Source of the DNA: Fuerstiella sp.
GTDB taxonomy: Bacteria > Planctomycetota > Planctomycetia > Planctomycetales > Planctomycetaceae
NCBI GenBank assembly: GCA_022843805.1
Contig: JALHMY010000039.1
Span: 1-64,000, forward strand
Length of the DNA stretch: 64,000 nt
Direction of reading: 5' to 3'
The notes below the pieces were generated by a model. The model was not told the DNA's origin. It worked only from the letters and a program-made list of their open reading frames with translations, and searched no databases. Positions 1 to 8,151 of the stretch are shown here, in pieces (the stretch's first letter is position 1; each line of letters opens with the position of its first letter). The position numbers and the translations under genes are program-made.

Positions 1-130
1 CAAACGTCCCGGAGGGTTGTGTCGAGAGCGGTCGATCTGCGGCGTCATCACTCCTCGACGACATTTGTCGCCTCGTCGCTCTTCCTTGCAGCTCAACCAC
101 TCTCGACACAACGCGGCCATGGAGGTTTTG

Positions 131-721
131 TTAGGGGTTCTCAACCAAATGCGTTTCCAGAAAATCACCTCGCAACACATAGCCGCGCGTCTCGTCCATC
201 TTTTCTACAAACCCATCCCTTTCCACCTTGTTAAAGAGTTTGCGCAACTTTCGATAAAACACATCAAACTCTTTGATGTTCTTCTCGACTCCACCCTGCT
301 CATACCATAGGGCGAAGGCGGTCTGCTTTGCGCTCACATGGCGGATGTTGCTAAACTGATTGTGGCGGTAGACCACCCCCAGCGCGGCTTTTGCCATTTC
401 ATCAAGTTGATCAAAAGCATCACCAAACAACTCACGAAGTTCGCGAGTGTAGGTGCGCTGCACCAGCGCCCGGTCTGCTATGTAGATTGGGTATGCAGCG
501 GTACTTAGCGCGTGCTTGCTGATCAGTCCCACCTGTTCGAGACGACGGAGAGCAGTATAGTGATTGTTGTCCGGTGTCAGCAGAATCGTGTAGCCAAGCT
601 GTTCATTAGCCCATTCTGACTTGATCAAATAAGCCAAAACCAGTTCTTGTTCCTCGGACAGAATTGCCCCTTCCAATTGTTCGGTGATGTACCGGTCGAA
701 GGACTTGAAAAGCCGTTCCAT
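131..721 (-). CDS. hypothetical protein, probable winged-helix fold
   Basis: A 196-residue protein that I do not recognise. It is helical and charged. The N-terminal third (LAYLIKSEWANEQLG... then ALRRLEQVGLISKH) reads like a winged-helix DNA-binding unit, and a second helical part ends in a basic stretch (FYRKLRKLFNKVERDGF). No signal peptide or membrane segment is visible. The frame stays open up to 856, but I chose the ATG at 721 because the extra 45 residues look non-coding and would overlap the start of the divergent HNH remnant at 850. That leaves a 128-bp divergent intergenic region. It lies in the decayed island beside HNH, restriction and integrase fragments, so an accessory or defence role is possible but only inferred from context. 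Confidence 0.55.
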   Translation of the reverse strand: MERLFKSFDRYITEQLEGAILSEEQELVLAYLIKSEWANEQLGYTILLTPDNNHYTALRRLEQVGLISKHALSTAAYPIYIADRALVQRTYTRELRELFGDAFDQLDEMAKAALGVVYRHNQFSNIRHVSAKQTAFALWYEQGGVEKNIKEFDVFYRKLRKLFNKVERDGFVEKMDETRGYVLRGDFLETHLVENP

Positions 722-849
722 CCGTTCGCCCACAAGCCTTCCGGCTCGAAGGTATAAGAGCGTAATGCTACCATTGAGTAATTCGGCATCGTGATGCTGC
801 CGAGAGTTCCGCTTTCGAGCCGTAAAATTTAGGACTCGTCGCCAACAAA

Positions 850-1038
850 ATGCCAAACTTCATCGACATCCAACCGACACTTGAGAACTACTGGCGTTCC
901 ATCATCCTGTCTGGGCGTAATGTCGCATCGTACAAGTTTGCGTTAGGGAAATCGCTGTTAGAGCTTTTCACGCTGCTGCAGGAAATTATTCCGCTTCAGC
1001 ACTTGCGAGTAGAGTCAGGTGCGAAGAAAGAAACATAG
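850..1038 (+). pseudogene. HNH endonuclease N-terminal fragment (truncated)
   Basis: A 62-codon frame beginning with ATG. Residues 5-36 (IDIQPTLENYWRSIIL, then GRNVASYKFALGKSLLEL) match from memory the conserved N-terminus of a family of HNH restriction-type endonucleases of roughly 300 residues. The frame then ends at a TAG after about 25 unrelated residues, and no His-Asn-His nuclease core is found downstream before the next gene starts at 1041. I read it as the 5' stub of a deleted nuclease gene. It is divergent from the winged-helix-like gene on its left and only 2 bp from the next frame on its right. A short free-standing protein cannot be excluded. Confidence 0.5.
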
Positions 1039-1040
1039 AC

Positions 1041-1250
1041 ATGATTGATTTGCAGCAAAGTACAGAGAGAGAGCCCAATGGTACAGACCGCCCGGTGTCA
1101 CGGACTGAACTCGACGTTGCAATGTTCGCCCAAGAACACCGGTTGTTCCGGATCATTCTCAACTTCATTAAGCGGGGGCAGTACGCAGAGTCTGATCCAC
1201 GCCGAGCGGCGATTGTTGAGGCGGTGGTTTGGCGCATCTGTTTGCCTTAA
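1041..1250 (+). CDS. small protein, possible 5' part of the pentapeptide gene
   Basis: A 69-residue frame with an ATG start 2 bp after the HNH remnant. It is hydrophilic, with a central helix around FAQEHRLFRIILNFIKRG, and ends VVWRICLP-stop at 1250. It overlaps the next gene by 22 bp in another frame. That next frame opens immediately after a TGA at 1217-1219, has only a TTG available upstream of its membrane segment, and starts with a hydrophobic stretch. A parsimonious reading is one original gene (soluble N-terminus, transmembrane helix, coiled coil, pentapeptide repeats) split by a frameshift near 1217-1250. A coupled two-gene arrangement is the alternative. No family is recognised. Confidence 0.4.
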   Translation: MIDLQQSTEREPNGTDRPVSRTELDVAMFAQEHRLFRIILNFIKRGQYAESDPRRAAIVEAVVWRICLP

Positions 1251-2350
1251 CACCTGTCGCAGCCGCAAGTACTGCGGGTGTCTTAGGACTGGTTGGGGTT
1301 TGGCTGGCATTTAATGCCAATGGGCTTACCGAGAATCAGAATCGGTTGATTGAATCGCAATCAACATTGATGCAAATACAAACAGATCTAATGACGGAGC
1401 AGAATCGACAGATTCTTCGACAGAATGAGTTGCTGCTACTGCAAAACAAGGCGATCAGCATCCAGACGGAACTCTCTGAGTCTAGCCGACGAGCCGCGAT
1501 TCATGCGGAACTTGTTGAACTTCTGGCATTGGTAACGGAGTTCATCAAGGCGCAGCCCAAGATCGACGGTTCGTCCACGGTGCGGAAATGGATGCTACCG
1601 GACGTGTACTATTCGCGCATCGTCAGCATACTTCGCGACATGCGCCCTTATCGCTATGTCAATCGTGACTTGGTAAAAACCGTCGGCTGGGAAGTGTGGT
1701 ATCCATCGGGCAGCCACACACATGTTATGAGAACACATATTGGGCCACTGTCAAAACCCGAAATGACTGAACCGGAGCTTAATGATCGGGCACTCAGCCC
1801 AGAGAGAGGCCAATTGCTGTACACGCTCGTCTTGATGCATGTCGATCTTGACCCTTTGCGTAACGGCGAAGCAATTTTTGCGGATTCAGACCTGAGCTTC
1901 ACTAATTTAACAAGTGCTGATCTGAGTTTGTTAACGCTCGATGGTTCAGTCTTTTGGTTTTCTGACCTGAGCAGTGCAATTCTTTCGGATGCGAGCCTTC
2001 AGCGATGTGATTTCCGGTATGCAAATCTTTCCAAGGCTAAGGTCGACCACGCCGATTTCGGGTTTGCCGACCTTCGTGCAACACAATTGACGGAACTTGA
2101 TCTTAGACATTGCAGCTTTTCAGCATCAAATGTCAGGCATGCCTGTATCGATCACATTGAATTTGATAAGGCGTCAAAATATGGATTTTTGTTCGGATCT
2201 GAGGAAGAGACTGGACTGCGCGAGGCAATGTTTGAAGTAGTAACCGAGACTATAGATGGAGAAGAACGATACTTCTGGAATCGACTACCGGATGTTCCGG
2301 GCAACGTCGAAATCGAGATGGTCCTAAAGGCAACGTCGGGGCGACACTGA
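1229..2350 (+). CDS. membrane-anchored pentapeptide-repeat protein
   Basis: 373 residues from a TTG start. Residues about 4-29 (FALTPVAAAST...GVWLAFNA) form one transmembrane helix. Residues 30-90 are rich in N, Q and E with heptad-like leucines (ENQNRLIESQSTL, RQNELLLLQNKA) and predict a coiled coil. Residues 210-315 contain A(D/N)LxF-type pentapeptide repeats (ADSDLSFTNLTSADLSLL, then DASLQRCDFRYANLSKAK), which fold as a right-handed beta helix. Proteins with a TM helix, coiled coil and pentapeptides are common in bacterial accessory regions, and the molecular role is usually unknown. The weak start codon and the overlap with the preceding 69-residue frame suggest a frameshifted gene whose true start is near 1041. 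Confidence 0.6.
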   Translation: MAHLFALTPVAAASTAGVLGLVGVWLAFNANGLTENQNRLIESQSTLMQIQTDLMTEQNRQILRQNELLLLQNKAISIQTELSESSRRAAIHAELVELLALVTEFIKAQPKIDGSSTVRKWMLPDVYYSRIVSILRDMRPYRYVNRDLVKTVGWEVWYPSGSHTHVMRTHIGPLSKPEMTEPELNDRALSPERGQLLYTLVLMHVDLDPLRNGEAIFADSDLSFTNLTSADLSLLTLDGSVFWFSDLSSAILSDASLQRCDFRYANLSKAKVDHADFGFADLRATQLTELDLRHCSFSASNVRHACIDHIEFDKASKYGFLFGSEEETGLREAMFEVVTETIDGEERYFWNRLPDVPGNVEIEMVLKATSGRH

Positions 2351-2525
2351 TCGTCGGCTTTACGCTTCCAGTTGCAAAGGAAACTCGCACTTTCGCACCC
2401 ATGCAAGTTGCACGGAAAGGGTAACTCCGGAAACTCCGGCACGAATTGAATGAGTCACACGTGAACAATTTTGTTGGCGGATGTTTAAACTCGCGTTAGT
2501 GCGATTGCCAACATTGTGGTTCTTG

Positions 2526-2807
2526 TTACCTGAAGCTTTTCACCACCAGACGTCGATTGAGTGGCTGAAGATCTCGGGCGTGATGTTCGGCGTACTGTTC
2601 AAGCTTCTCTGTGTCATCAGGGTTCACGAGTGCTTCGGACTTCATGACAAACCAACTGACGTCTTCTGAGAACGGAAAACTTGTCAGTGAGCCTTCGTAG
2701 TGAAACCAGTTCTGAAAGTCTGGAGCTTCAGCGGCAGGCAGTAAAGGGAAAAATGTGCAGGCATGATTTGGTGTTCCGTTGCCGCATGTGGCTGGATGAA
2801 CGACGCA
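2526..2807 (-). pseudogene. unrecognised C-terminal gene fragment
   Basis: An open frame of 93 codons on the minus strand, with an upstream stop at 2808-2810 and no ATG at its beginning; the first Met is about half-way. The encoded peptide is low in simple sequence and looks genuinely protein-like (APDFQNWFHYEGSLTSFPF, then ALVNPDDTEKLEQYAEHHA, ending VVKSFR). I do not recognise a family. Because it lacks a start and is surrounded by broken genes, I call it a 3' fragment of a deleted gene. It overlaps the opposite-strand integrase fragment, so one of the two frames may be fortuitous in the overlap. Confidence 0.3.
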
Positions 2808-2980
2808 TCAAGAAAACGAAAATGAACCCCAAAGGCCAACCACACGCTGAAAACACGAAGCGAAAGCACATGGACAACGCCAAGGTGTTTTTTAATGGGG
2901 CGAAACGTCGGGGTTTGGTTCAGTGCAATCCATTCGAATTTCAAGTTTCGAGTACCACGGCGAATCGTGAACGAGATTAA
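2681..2980 (+). pseudogene. tyrosine recombinase N-terminal (core-binding) fragment
   Basis: Residues about 50-99 of this frame (AENTKRKHMDNAKVFF, then GAKRRGLVQCNPFEF, TTANRERD) match the core-binding domain of planctomycete site-specific integrases, where a conserved ENTxRRxxxxAKxFF helix is followed by a basic helix, an NPF motif and NRER. In the intact family the catalytic domain follows directly. Here the frame stops at 2980, at the point where the opposite-strand hsdS sequence also ends. The C-terminal catalytic part of an integrase of this type is found at 7680-8251, so the two pieces may be halves of one gene split by the restriction-modification block. That link is inference. Confidence 0.5.
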
Positions 2981-3840
2981 TCAACGAGTCCTAGCGGACG
3001 TATTCGATGAATTGCTTTTTGGATCATCATGCCCGGAATCTGGTTTTTCCAGATTGCGCAACGGCCGGGTTCTCCACCCTCACACATCACGATATCGCCG
3101 TACCTCAGCCCGAAGGTTTCGATCTCGCTCTCTTCGAAACGCATCTCTCGAAGGTTCTCTAAATCGAACTCACCCCACCGGACGTTTATGTTCGCAAGAT
3201 ATGGCATCGGCTGGCCGCGGTTCTTGTTTTGATCCAGCATCTTGCCAAGTCGGAACTCTGCGATTTCGGGCATGCTCTTTCTCTCCCAACCCTTTGGCAC
3301 GCCGTTGGTGATTTAGACGTGTTCGTGGCCGGGGAAGCGGAGATGTACGAACCACTCCTTGTAAAGCAGCCTCGCCGCCTGCTCCAACAACTGAATCCGC
3401 CGCCGATTGTTTTCAATCAGGTCGTCGTAGGCGGAGAGGATTGCTGCCATACGACGCTGGGCGTGCAAGTCTCGCTCGAAGGGTACGTTGATCGAGCGGA
3501 GGATTCCGTGAGTTATTAGCGGCTGAGCAGCGCCTCCTGCATAACTGCGCAAAGGTGATGACTTAAGGCGGTAGTAAAGATATCGAAGATCTATTCCGTG
3601 CACCGGTTTGACAACGATAGTGTTGTCCGATGCCCAGAACTTGTCATGGCAGATTTCTACGGAACCACAGTACGCTCCAACACGCCCAAGTATAACTGCA
3701 TTTTCGTTGTTGAACTCGGCTGATCGCCCAATCGTCCCATTTGAGCCGTAGACAACAAATTCCCCTGTCTCAGTTGCGTTCGGCGCTTTCCCATTGAAAA
3801 ACCGGAGCACATCTCCGAGCGGGATATTTTGAATGCTCAT
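2977..3840 (-). pseudogene. hsdS: type I restriction specificity subunit, inactivated
   Basis: The specificity subunit of a type I restriction-modification enzyme; it would recognise DNA through two target-recognition domains (TRDs) separated by helical spacers. ATG at 3840 overlaps the stop of the hsdM tail copy (ATGA), the usual hsdM-hsdS junction. TRD1 ([28 protein letters not shown]) and the first spacer helix ([31 protein letters not shown]) are intact. An in-frame TAA at 3313-3315 then interrupts the reading. The same frame continues as ITNGVPKGWE, where TRD2 begins (AEFRLGKMLDQNK, CEGGEPGRCAIWK). The frame ends at 2977, far short of a full TRD2 and second spacer. Nonsense mutation plus 3' truncation make it inactive; about 285 codons remain of a usual 400 or more. 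Confidence 0.85.
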
Positions 3841-3905
3841 ATCCCCAACTCCTCGAAGTTCTTCCTGATCGTCGCGACGAGCGTGACGGCTTCGGTGTTG
3901 AGGTC
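3837..3905 (-). pseudogene. hsdM: second copy of the hsdM 3' end
   Basis: The last 22 codons of a type I methyltransferase subunit ([23 protein letters not shown]), placed directly before hsdS with an ATGA overlap. The same stretch recurs at 5063-5133 at the end of the hsdM remnant, with about 7 differences in 68 aligned bases by eye. The sequence upstream (3906-4066) has no recognisable methyltransferase content. This copy is probably the true partner end of the hsdS next to it, left when its hsdM body was lost or replaced during recombination between two related loci. Confidence 0.7.
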
Positions 3906-4066
3906 TTCCCCCGCAACATGCCCCCGGCTCAATGAGCATTGCCTGACAGTATTTTGAAGCGGTACGGCGCGAGCCGTCCGGTGAAGAGCGTTCTTCGATT
4001 CTCCGGAGAGCTTGCGTCCAGCCGCTTTGACACCAGGAAGCAAATGTTGGCATGGACATCCGAGGA

Positions 4067-4504
4067 TCACCTTTCGTCCTCCGATGTTATTGAACCTGGG
4101 CCGTTCGCGTGCCAGGCAGATTCGATCGAGGCGGCCAGCTTTGCAGCCAGTGAAAGCTGTTCGTCTTTACGAGCAGGATAACCAACGATATCGGCGTGGT
4201 TCGGGTTGTCCGGAAGGATCGGACTGGCAACAACACTCAGCGTCTGAATGCAGCAGGAACGAGTTCGAATATCCGCTCGCCCGAGCAACGTCTTGCCTCG
4301 CTGTGCCGCCACCTGTCGTCCAATGTTGGCGGTTTCTTCCACCGTCGCATCGCGATGACGGTTGACTGACAACTCCACTCGCTTGTACGGCAGGAACAAC
4401 TGCGGCCGAACTGTTCCATCCGCACGAACTTCATTTCCATTCACAATGAAGCGAGCCAGCAACTCGTCGGCTTCAACGGGTGGCAGGTGAGAAGGATCAA
4501 TCAT
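4067..4504 (-). CDS. conserved planctomycete hypothetical, second gene of coupled pair
   Basis: 145 residues. ATG at 4504 overlaps the stop of the preceding gene (ATGA), so the two are translationally coupled. It starts [19 protein letters not shown] and contains [18 protein letters not shown] and [19 protein letters not shown] recall this as a recurring small protein in planctomycete genomes, often beside restriction or defence loci, with no established function. No membrane segment, signal peptide or catalytic motif is visible. The pair lies between two copies of an hsdM 3' end, as if it had been inserted at, or carried along with, the hsdM-hsdS junction. A toxin-antitoxin-like role has been neither shown nor excluded. 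Confidence 0.6.
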   Translation of the reverse strand: MIDPSHLPPVEADELLARFIVNGNEVRADGTVRPQLFLPYKRVELSVNRHRDATVEETANIGRQVAAQRGKTLLGRADIRTRSCCIQTLSVVASPILPDNPNHADIVGYPARKDEQLSLAAKLAASIESAWHANGPGSITSEDER

Positions 4505-4983
4505 CCGCAAACCAGACCGATCCAGTAAAGAAGTGTCGGCGGAAACTGCTCGGAAAACTGGCACGATCCACGAGGGTCCTCGGAATCAATCAACGCGGCC
4601 CAGTACAGTGTTCCTGTATTGCTGATACTGGTCGTCAGCAGGCGTCGCGGTGCCCGGTACCATTCGAAGTTGATCTGACCATCGGGTTCCGGAACAACTA
4701 CCGGCAGCGGCACGTCGCTCGGCAGAAGTTCCAGGAGCCGCCTTGCAATTGTCCGAGTTTGCGGTGAGATCGATTCGGCATCGGCGTGATCCCAGCCCGG
4801 TTGACTGCACCGCTGGCACATCTCATCGACTGTCTGAAGCAACGCCGATCGATCGGCATCGAATCCCGGTACCGGCTGAGAATCACGGACAACAATTTCC
4901 ACACTGTGACCAACCATGGATTTCAGTTCCGGCAGATGCAGAGTTTCTGATTCGAGGTTTCGTCTGAGCGTTATCGTTGACAT
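4501..4983 (-). CDS. conserved planctomycete hypothetical, first gene of coupled pair
   Basis: 160 residues from the ATG at 4983 (MSTITLRRNLESETLHLPEL), chosen over an upstream in-frame start at 5031 because the family begins at this point. The first 40 residues resemble short planctomycete proteins with an ETLHLPELKSMVG-type N-terminus followed by VEIVVRDSQP, reminiscent in layout of antitoxin-like proteins. The C-terminal half (FEWYRAPRRLLTTSISNTG, LYWAALIDSEDPRGSC) is conserved in the same genomic pair as I recall it. It overlaps the next gene by 4 bp. There is no signal or membrane region. The function is unknown. Confidence 0.6.
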   Translation of the reverse strand: MSTITLRRNLESETLHLPELKSMVGHSVEIVVRDSQPVPGFDADRSALLQTVDEMCQRCSQPGWDHADAESISPQTRTIARRLLELLPSDVPLPVVVPEPDGQINFEWYRAPRRLLTTSISNTGTLYWAALIDSEDPRGSCQFSEQFPPTLLYWIGLVCG

Positions 4984-5062
4984 GATGTTCCACTCTGCCC
5001 TGATTGCCGTGCCTGAATTCGCCGTGATCAACGGACCATAATACCAAAAGCTACAGACTCAC

Positions 5063-5967
5063 TCATATCCCCAACTCTTCAAAATTTTTCCTGATCGTTG
5101 CGGCGAGCGTGACGGCTTCGGCGTTGAGGTCTTCCAGTTCAACATGAATTTCACGCAGCGTTTCTTCGAAGTCGAAGTCTTCATCCACTTCTTCCGGTGC
5201 AACGCCGACATAACGGCCTGGCGTCAGGCTCCAGTCTTCGCTTTCGATCTTCTCGTGGTCGACCACTTTCACAAGGCCCGGAACATCGCACAGTTCGGCG
5301 TTCGGGAACCTTTCGGTCAGCCAATGAGCCTGCTTCCAGAAGTATCGCACCTGTTTCAACTGTTCGACTGCAAAGCCGCGAAGTTCATCGGCTGCCTTGC
5401 GAGCTTTCACGATGTCGCGTGCCACCCACGCATCGCTCTCTTTGGCATGGCATTCAGTTTCGCAGATCTCAATCACCCGAGTCGCCAGCTTGTAGGCCAG
5501 GTCAGCCTGCTTGATCAGGTCTCGGCTGGATTCTGCAATCGGTTCCAGTTGTTCCACCAGCCTGTTGAGTGCCGTGTTTGTTGCTCCCGCTTTGTCTCGT
5601 CGCTTCGCCCCCTTCTGAAGACGAGACTCAAACGCGGCGACATCGCCGTGATGACGGCCTTGACTCGGTCAGCGCTGTCAGGAAGCGACACGAGATGATC
5701 GAACTGAGCTTCGGGGCTCAGAAAGATGGCACTCTTTTGTGAGAAATGCTCCTTCGTCAAAGGCATGGTCACGCCACCACGTCTGGGCAGCGTGGGTTCA
5801 ATCTGAGCCTTCACCATCAGGAATCGACTGTAGGCATGCCGCAGAAAGATCAGCCCCATCACGGGCAGAAAGTATTCATTGCTGGCATAGTTCGAATTCG
5901 CCCGCAGCGTATCGGCTGCACCCCAAAGGCGTTTTTCGATGGCTTCGATATGTTCAAGTTGTGACAT
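5063..5967 (-). pseudogene. hsdM: type I methyltransferase subunit lacking catalytic core
   Basis: The methyltransferase subunit of a type I restriction-modification enzyme. From ATG 5967 the HsdM N-terminal helical domain is clear for about 105 codons (LEHIEAIEKRLWGAADTLRAN, LPVMGLIFLRHAYSRF, FDHLVSLPDSADRVKAV). Around 5640 the reading shifts frame and jumps straight to the C-terminal helical region ([56 protein letters not shown]). The central N6-adenine methylase domain with its SAM-binding and NPPY/F motifs is missing, a loss of a few hundred codons. The remnant cannot methylate DNA. After the stop an ATGA leads into a few hsdS-like codons before the unknown gene pair. Confidence 0.85.
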
Positions 5968-6030
5968 GGACCGGGAATCAGCTTTCGTTTTGTTCAGACA
6001 GGAGCTTCAGGAATAACGGGGCGGCAATGG

Positions 6031-6957
6031 TTAACCCAGACCGAGTAACTCAAGCAGTGATTTCCGCATCGAAGGACGGTGCTTTGGCGGCTGAAAGGCC
6101 TGGCATTTCTTGTCGAGTTCCAGGGCCACCTTTCGTGCGTGATCATACGAATCACCGAAGCGGTCTTTCAGAGTCCGAAAGTCGCGACGAGGATCCGTTG
6201 CGGCTTCAAATGCTGGCGATGGCGGCCAGACATTTTCGAATACAGGCGGAAGTGACTGTTCAAAGGCTTTCTCAACGTACTTCTGCAGGTTGCTTCGGTA
6301 CTGCTGATGGCGTCGGTCAGTGGCATTCAATAGAAAGCCGACCATTGCGGGGCTGCCGTTTCCAGCGACTGACTGAGCGTACTCGATCATATCCAGGGTG
6401 CGAGGCAGACCGCCGACGGAGATTCTCGTCGGCCGAATCGGGACCAGGACCATATCACTCATGACCAGACCGTTGATTGGAACTAGCGACCGCTTGGCGA
6501 TATTCGCTGGATGATCGACGATCACGTAGTCATACTCCTGTAATGCGGGCTTCAGGAGGTTCAAAAACAAGGCGGAGTCTTTGCGGACGCTCAGCTGCTC
6601 TTCCAGTTCGAACTGACGTGCCCCGTCCGGAACCAGAACGTCCAGCTTCGCCAGCGCCGAACCGCGGGCGTCTGTGGCTTCGCGAACGGAAATGAAGTCG
6701 GCAGTATTGGTGGGGATCTGTTTCTTTGCCCGAAGCTGGTTGATCAGATCGACTGATGTCCGTCGCTCCTCAATGGCCTTCACGACCTGCTTGTGCCCCA
6801 GAATGGCACTGGCGCTGGAGGCTTGGGCATCCAGATCGATCAACAGGACGCTCTTGTCACGATTTCCGGACAGGAACTCTGTGAGCCCGACAGTGACCGT
6901 AGATTTCCCCTCGCCGCCTTTGTTGTTGTAGATGGAAACAACTCGCATATGCCGCAT
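6031..6957 (-). CDS. ParA/MinD-family ATPase
   Basis: 308 residues. A deviant Walker A (KGGEGKST, residues 13-20), the second switch region LLIDLDAQASSA and a Walker B-like YDYVIVDHPANIA place it among ParA-type P-loop ATPases, which dimerise on ATP and bind DNA or membranes to position cargo. ATG at 6957 or the in-frame ATG at 6948 could be the start. No parB or centromere-like repeat array is visible nearby. ParA-like ATPases also occur as accessory genes in restriction islands and mobile elements, which fits its place between the broken hsdM and the integrase remnant. It appears intact, unlike its neighbours. The exact role is unknown. Confidence 0.8.
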   Translation of the reverse strand: MRHMRVVSIYNNKGGEGKSTVTVGLTEFLSGNRDKSVLLIDLDAQASSASAILGHKQVVKAIEERRTSVDLINQLRAKKQIPTNTADFISVREATDARGSALAKLDVLVPDGARQFELEEQLSVRKDSALFLNLLKPALQEYDYVIVDHPANIAKRSLVPINGLVMSDMVLVPIRPTRISVGGLPRTLDMIEYAQSVAGNGSPAMVGFLLNATDRRHQQYRSNLQKYVEKAFEQSLPPVFENVWPPSPAFEAATDPRRDFRTLKDRFGDSYDHARKVALELDKKCQAFQPPKHRPSMRKSLLELLGLG

Positions 6958-7360
6958 GACCTGTGAGTAGACTGCCTTTCATTCTCCAGAAACGCCGAAT
7001 GGGAAGCTACACCCCCATTAAGGCGGATGCAACCAAGGCGTGCCATTCAGCAATACAAATGGCCCACGAACTCCGGAAGTGGTTGCTCATTGAGGCGGCG
7101 GTGGTAGTGAATTGTGCTGCTGACCGGCGCTGAGCGGCGACGGTATGATGGTCGCGTGGGTGGTTTTTCGGGTTCGAAACCGAAAGGCCGAATGCGGAGC
7201 CGGGTTGAGTTGTTCACCTTTCCCGAACAACTCCCCCGCCCGGCCCGCTTTTGGGAAAGCGTGCGTGATGAAAGCCGACTTCGAGTCTGAAGGTGCAGAA
7301 TTCTGAGTAGAGCGGTGAAGTGCAAGACTCTGCCATTGGCGAGTTTCATTCAGAAAACGA
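6958..7360 (+). other. intergenic, no supported gene
   Basis: 403 bp between the ParA start and the integrase remnant. Short open frames exist on both strands, but none has recognisable content. One plus-strand stretch (about 6990-7140, reading GSYTPIKADATKACHSAIQM) is protein-like but unassigned and interrupted by a stop. This is probably decayed island DNA plus the parA promoter. Confidence 0.5.
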
Positions 7361-7554
7361 ATGAAACTTCGGGAAAGGGATAGAGCGGCTGATGAGTTTC
7401 AGCCCGATTCCAAAACCTTCAATGAAGAATTCCCGATATGGCAGCAGATGCCAAAACAACGCCAGAGCGTTTTCTCTGGAAAGCCGGGCATTGGAGACAT
7501 CAACAGGCTCACCGATACCATACGGCAGGCGATCAGAACCCCATCGGAGCACGT

Positions 7555-7672
7555 TCCAATGGCGTGGACTTAGTGTCGCCTTTCGCTCCGCGAAAGAAGC
7601 GTTTTCGAGTTTTTTTCGCGGAGCGAAAAACGACTATTGAAGCCCGCACGATGCTTAAGTCCACGCCATTGG
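7555..7672. mobile_element. 118-bp MITE inserted in the integrase
   Basis: Terminal inverted repeats CCAATGGCGTGGACTTA (7556-7572) and TAAGTCCACGCCATTGG (7656-7672) bound a non-coding element. It is flanked by the direct repeat GAGCACGT at 7547-7554 and 7673-7680, an 8-bp target-site duplication. An internal hairpin (TTTCGCTCCGCGAA paired with TTCGCGGAGCGAAA) fills the centre. The element plus one duplication is 126 bp, a multiple of three, and excision in silico restores the integrase frame. It encodes no transposase, so it must have been mobilised in trans by an insertion sequence with matching ends and 8-bp duplications. Peptides of the FRSAKE type from this element recur as false frames in planctomycete genomes. 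Confidence 0.8.
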
Positions 7673-8151
7673 GAGCACGTCCGGCTGCGATGGGACGACA
7701 TTCTTTGGGATCAGAACAAAATCGTGGTTCACTCCCCCAAAACCGAGCACCACGAGGGCAGAGCCTACCGCCATGTTCCTCTGTTTCCGGAACTCCTGCC
7801 ATTTCTGCTGGACGCTGCTGAGAGGGCAGACGACAGCGGTTTTGTGGTTACAAAGATTCGGGACAGCGAGAGCAACCTGAGGACCACGTTCCTGAAGATT
7901 ATCAAACGAGCAGGCCTGAAGCCCTGGCCGAAGTTGTTCCAGAACATGAGAGCCAGCAGGCAGACGGAACTGCAGGAAGAATATCCGACGCACGTTGTAT
8001 GCGCCTGGATGGGCAACAGCCCGAAGGTGGCCCAGAAGCACTACCTGCAGGTAACTGATGAGCATTTCAAAAAAGAGCAGCAAAAAGCTCAGCAGCAATC
8101 CGCCGCAAGCCCTGAAAATGCGCAGCAAAGCGCAGTAAGTCAAAAAGAAGA

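Noticed and set aside
3841-4059. 73-codon N-terminal extension of hsdS
   Set aside because: The family starts at MSIQNIPLG, whose ATG overlaps the hsdM-tail stop. The extension is the out-of-frame reverse of that tail.
7047-7349. 100-codon minus-strand frame right of parA
   Set aside because: Composition is Arg/Ser/Pro-rich, no start context and no family similarity; most likely an antisense shadow in decayed DNA.
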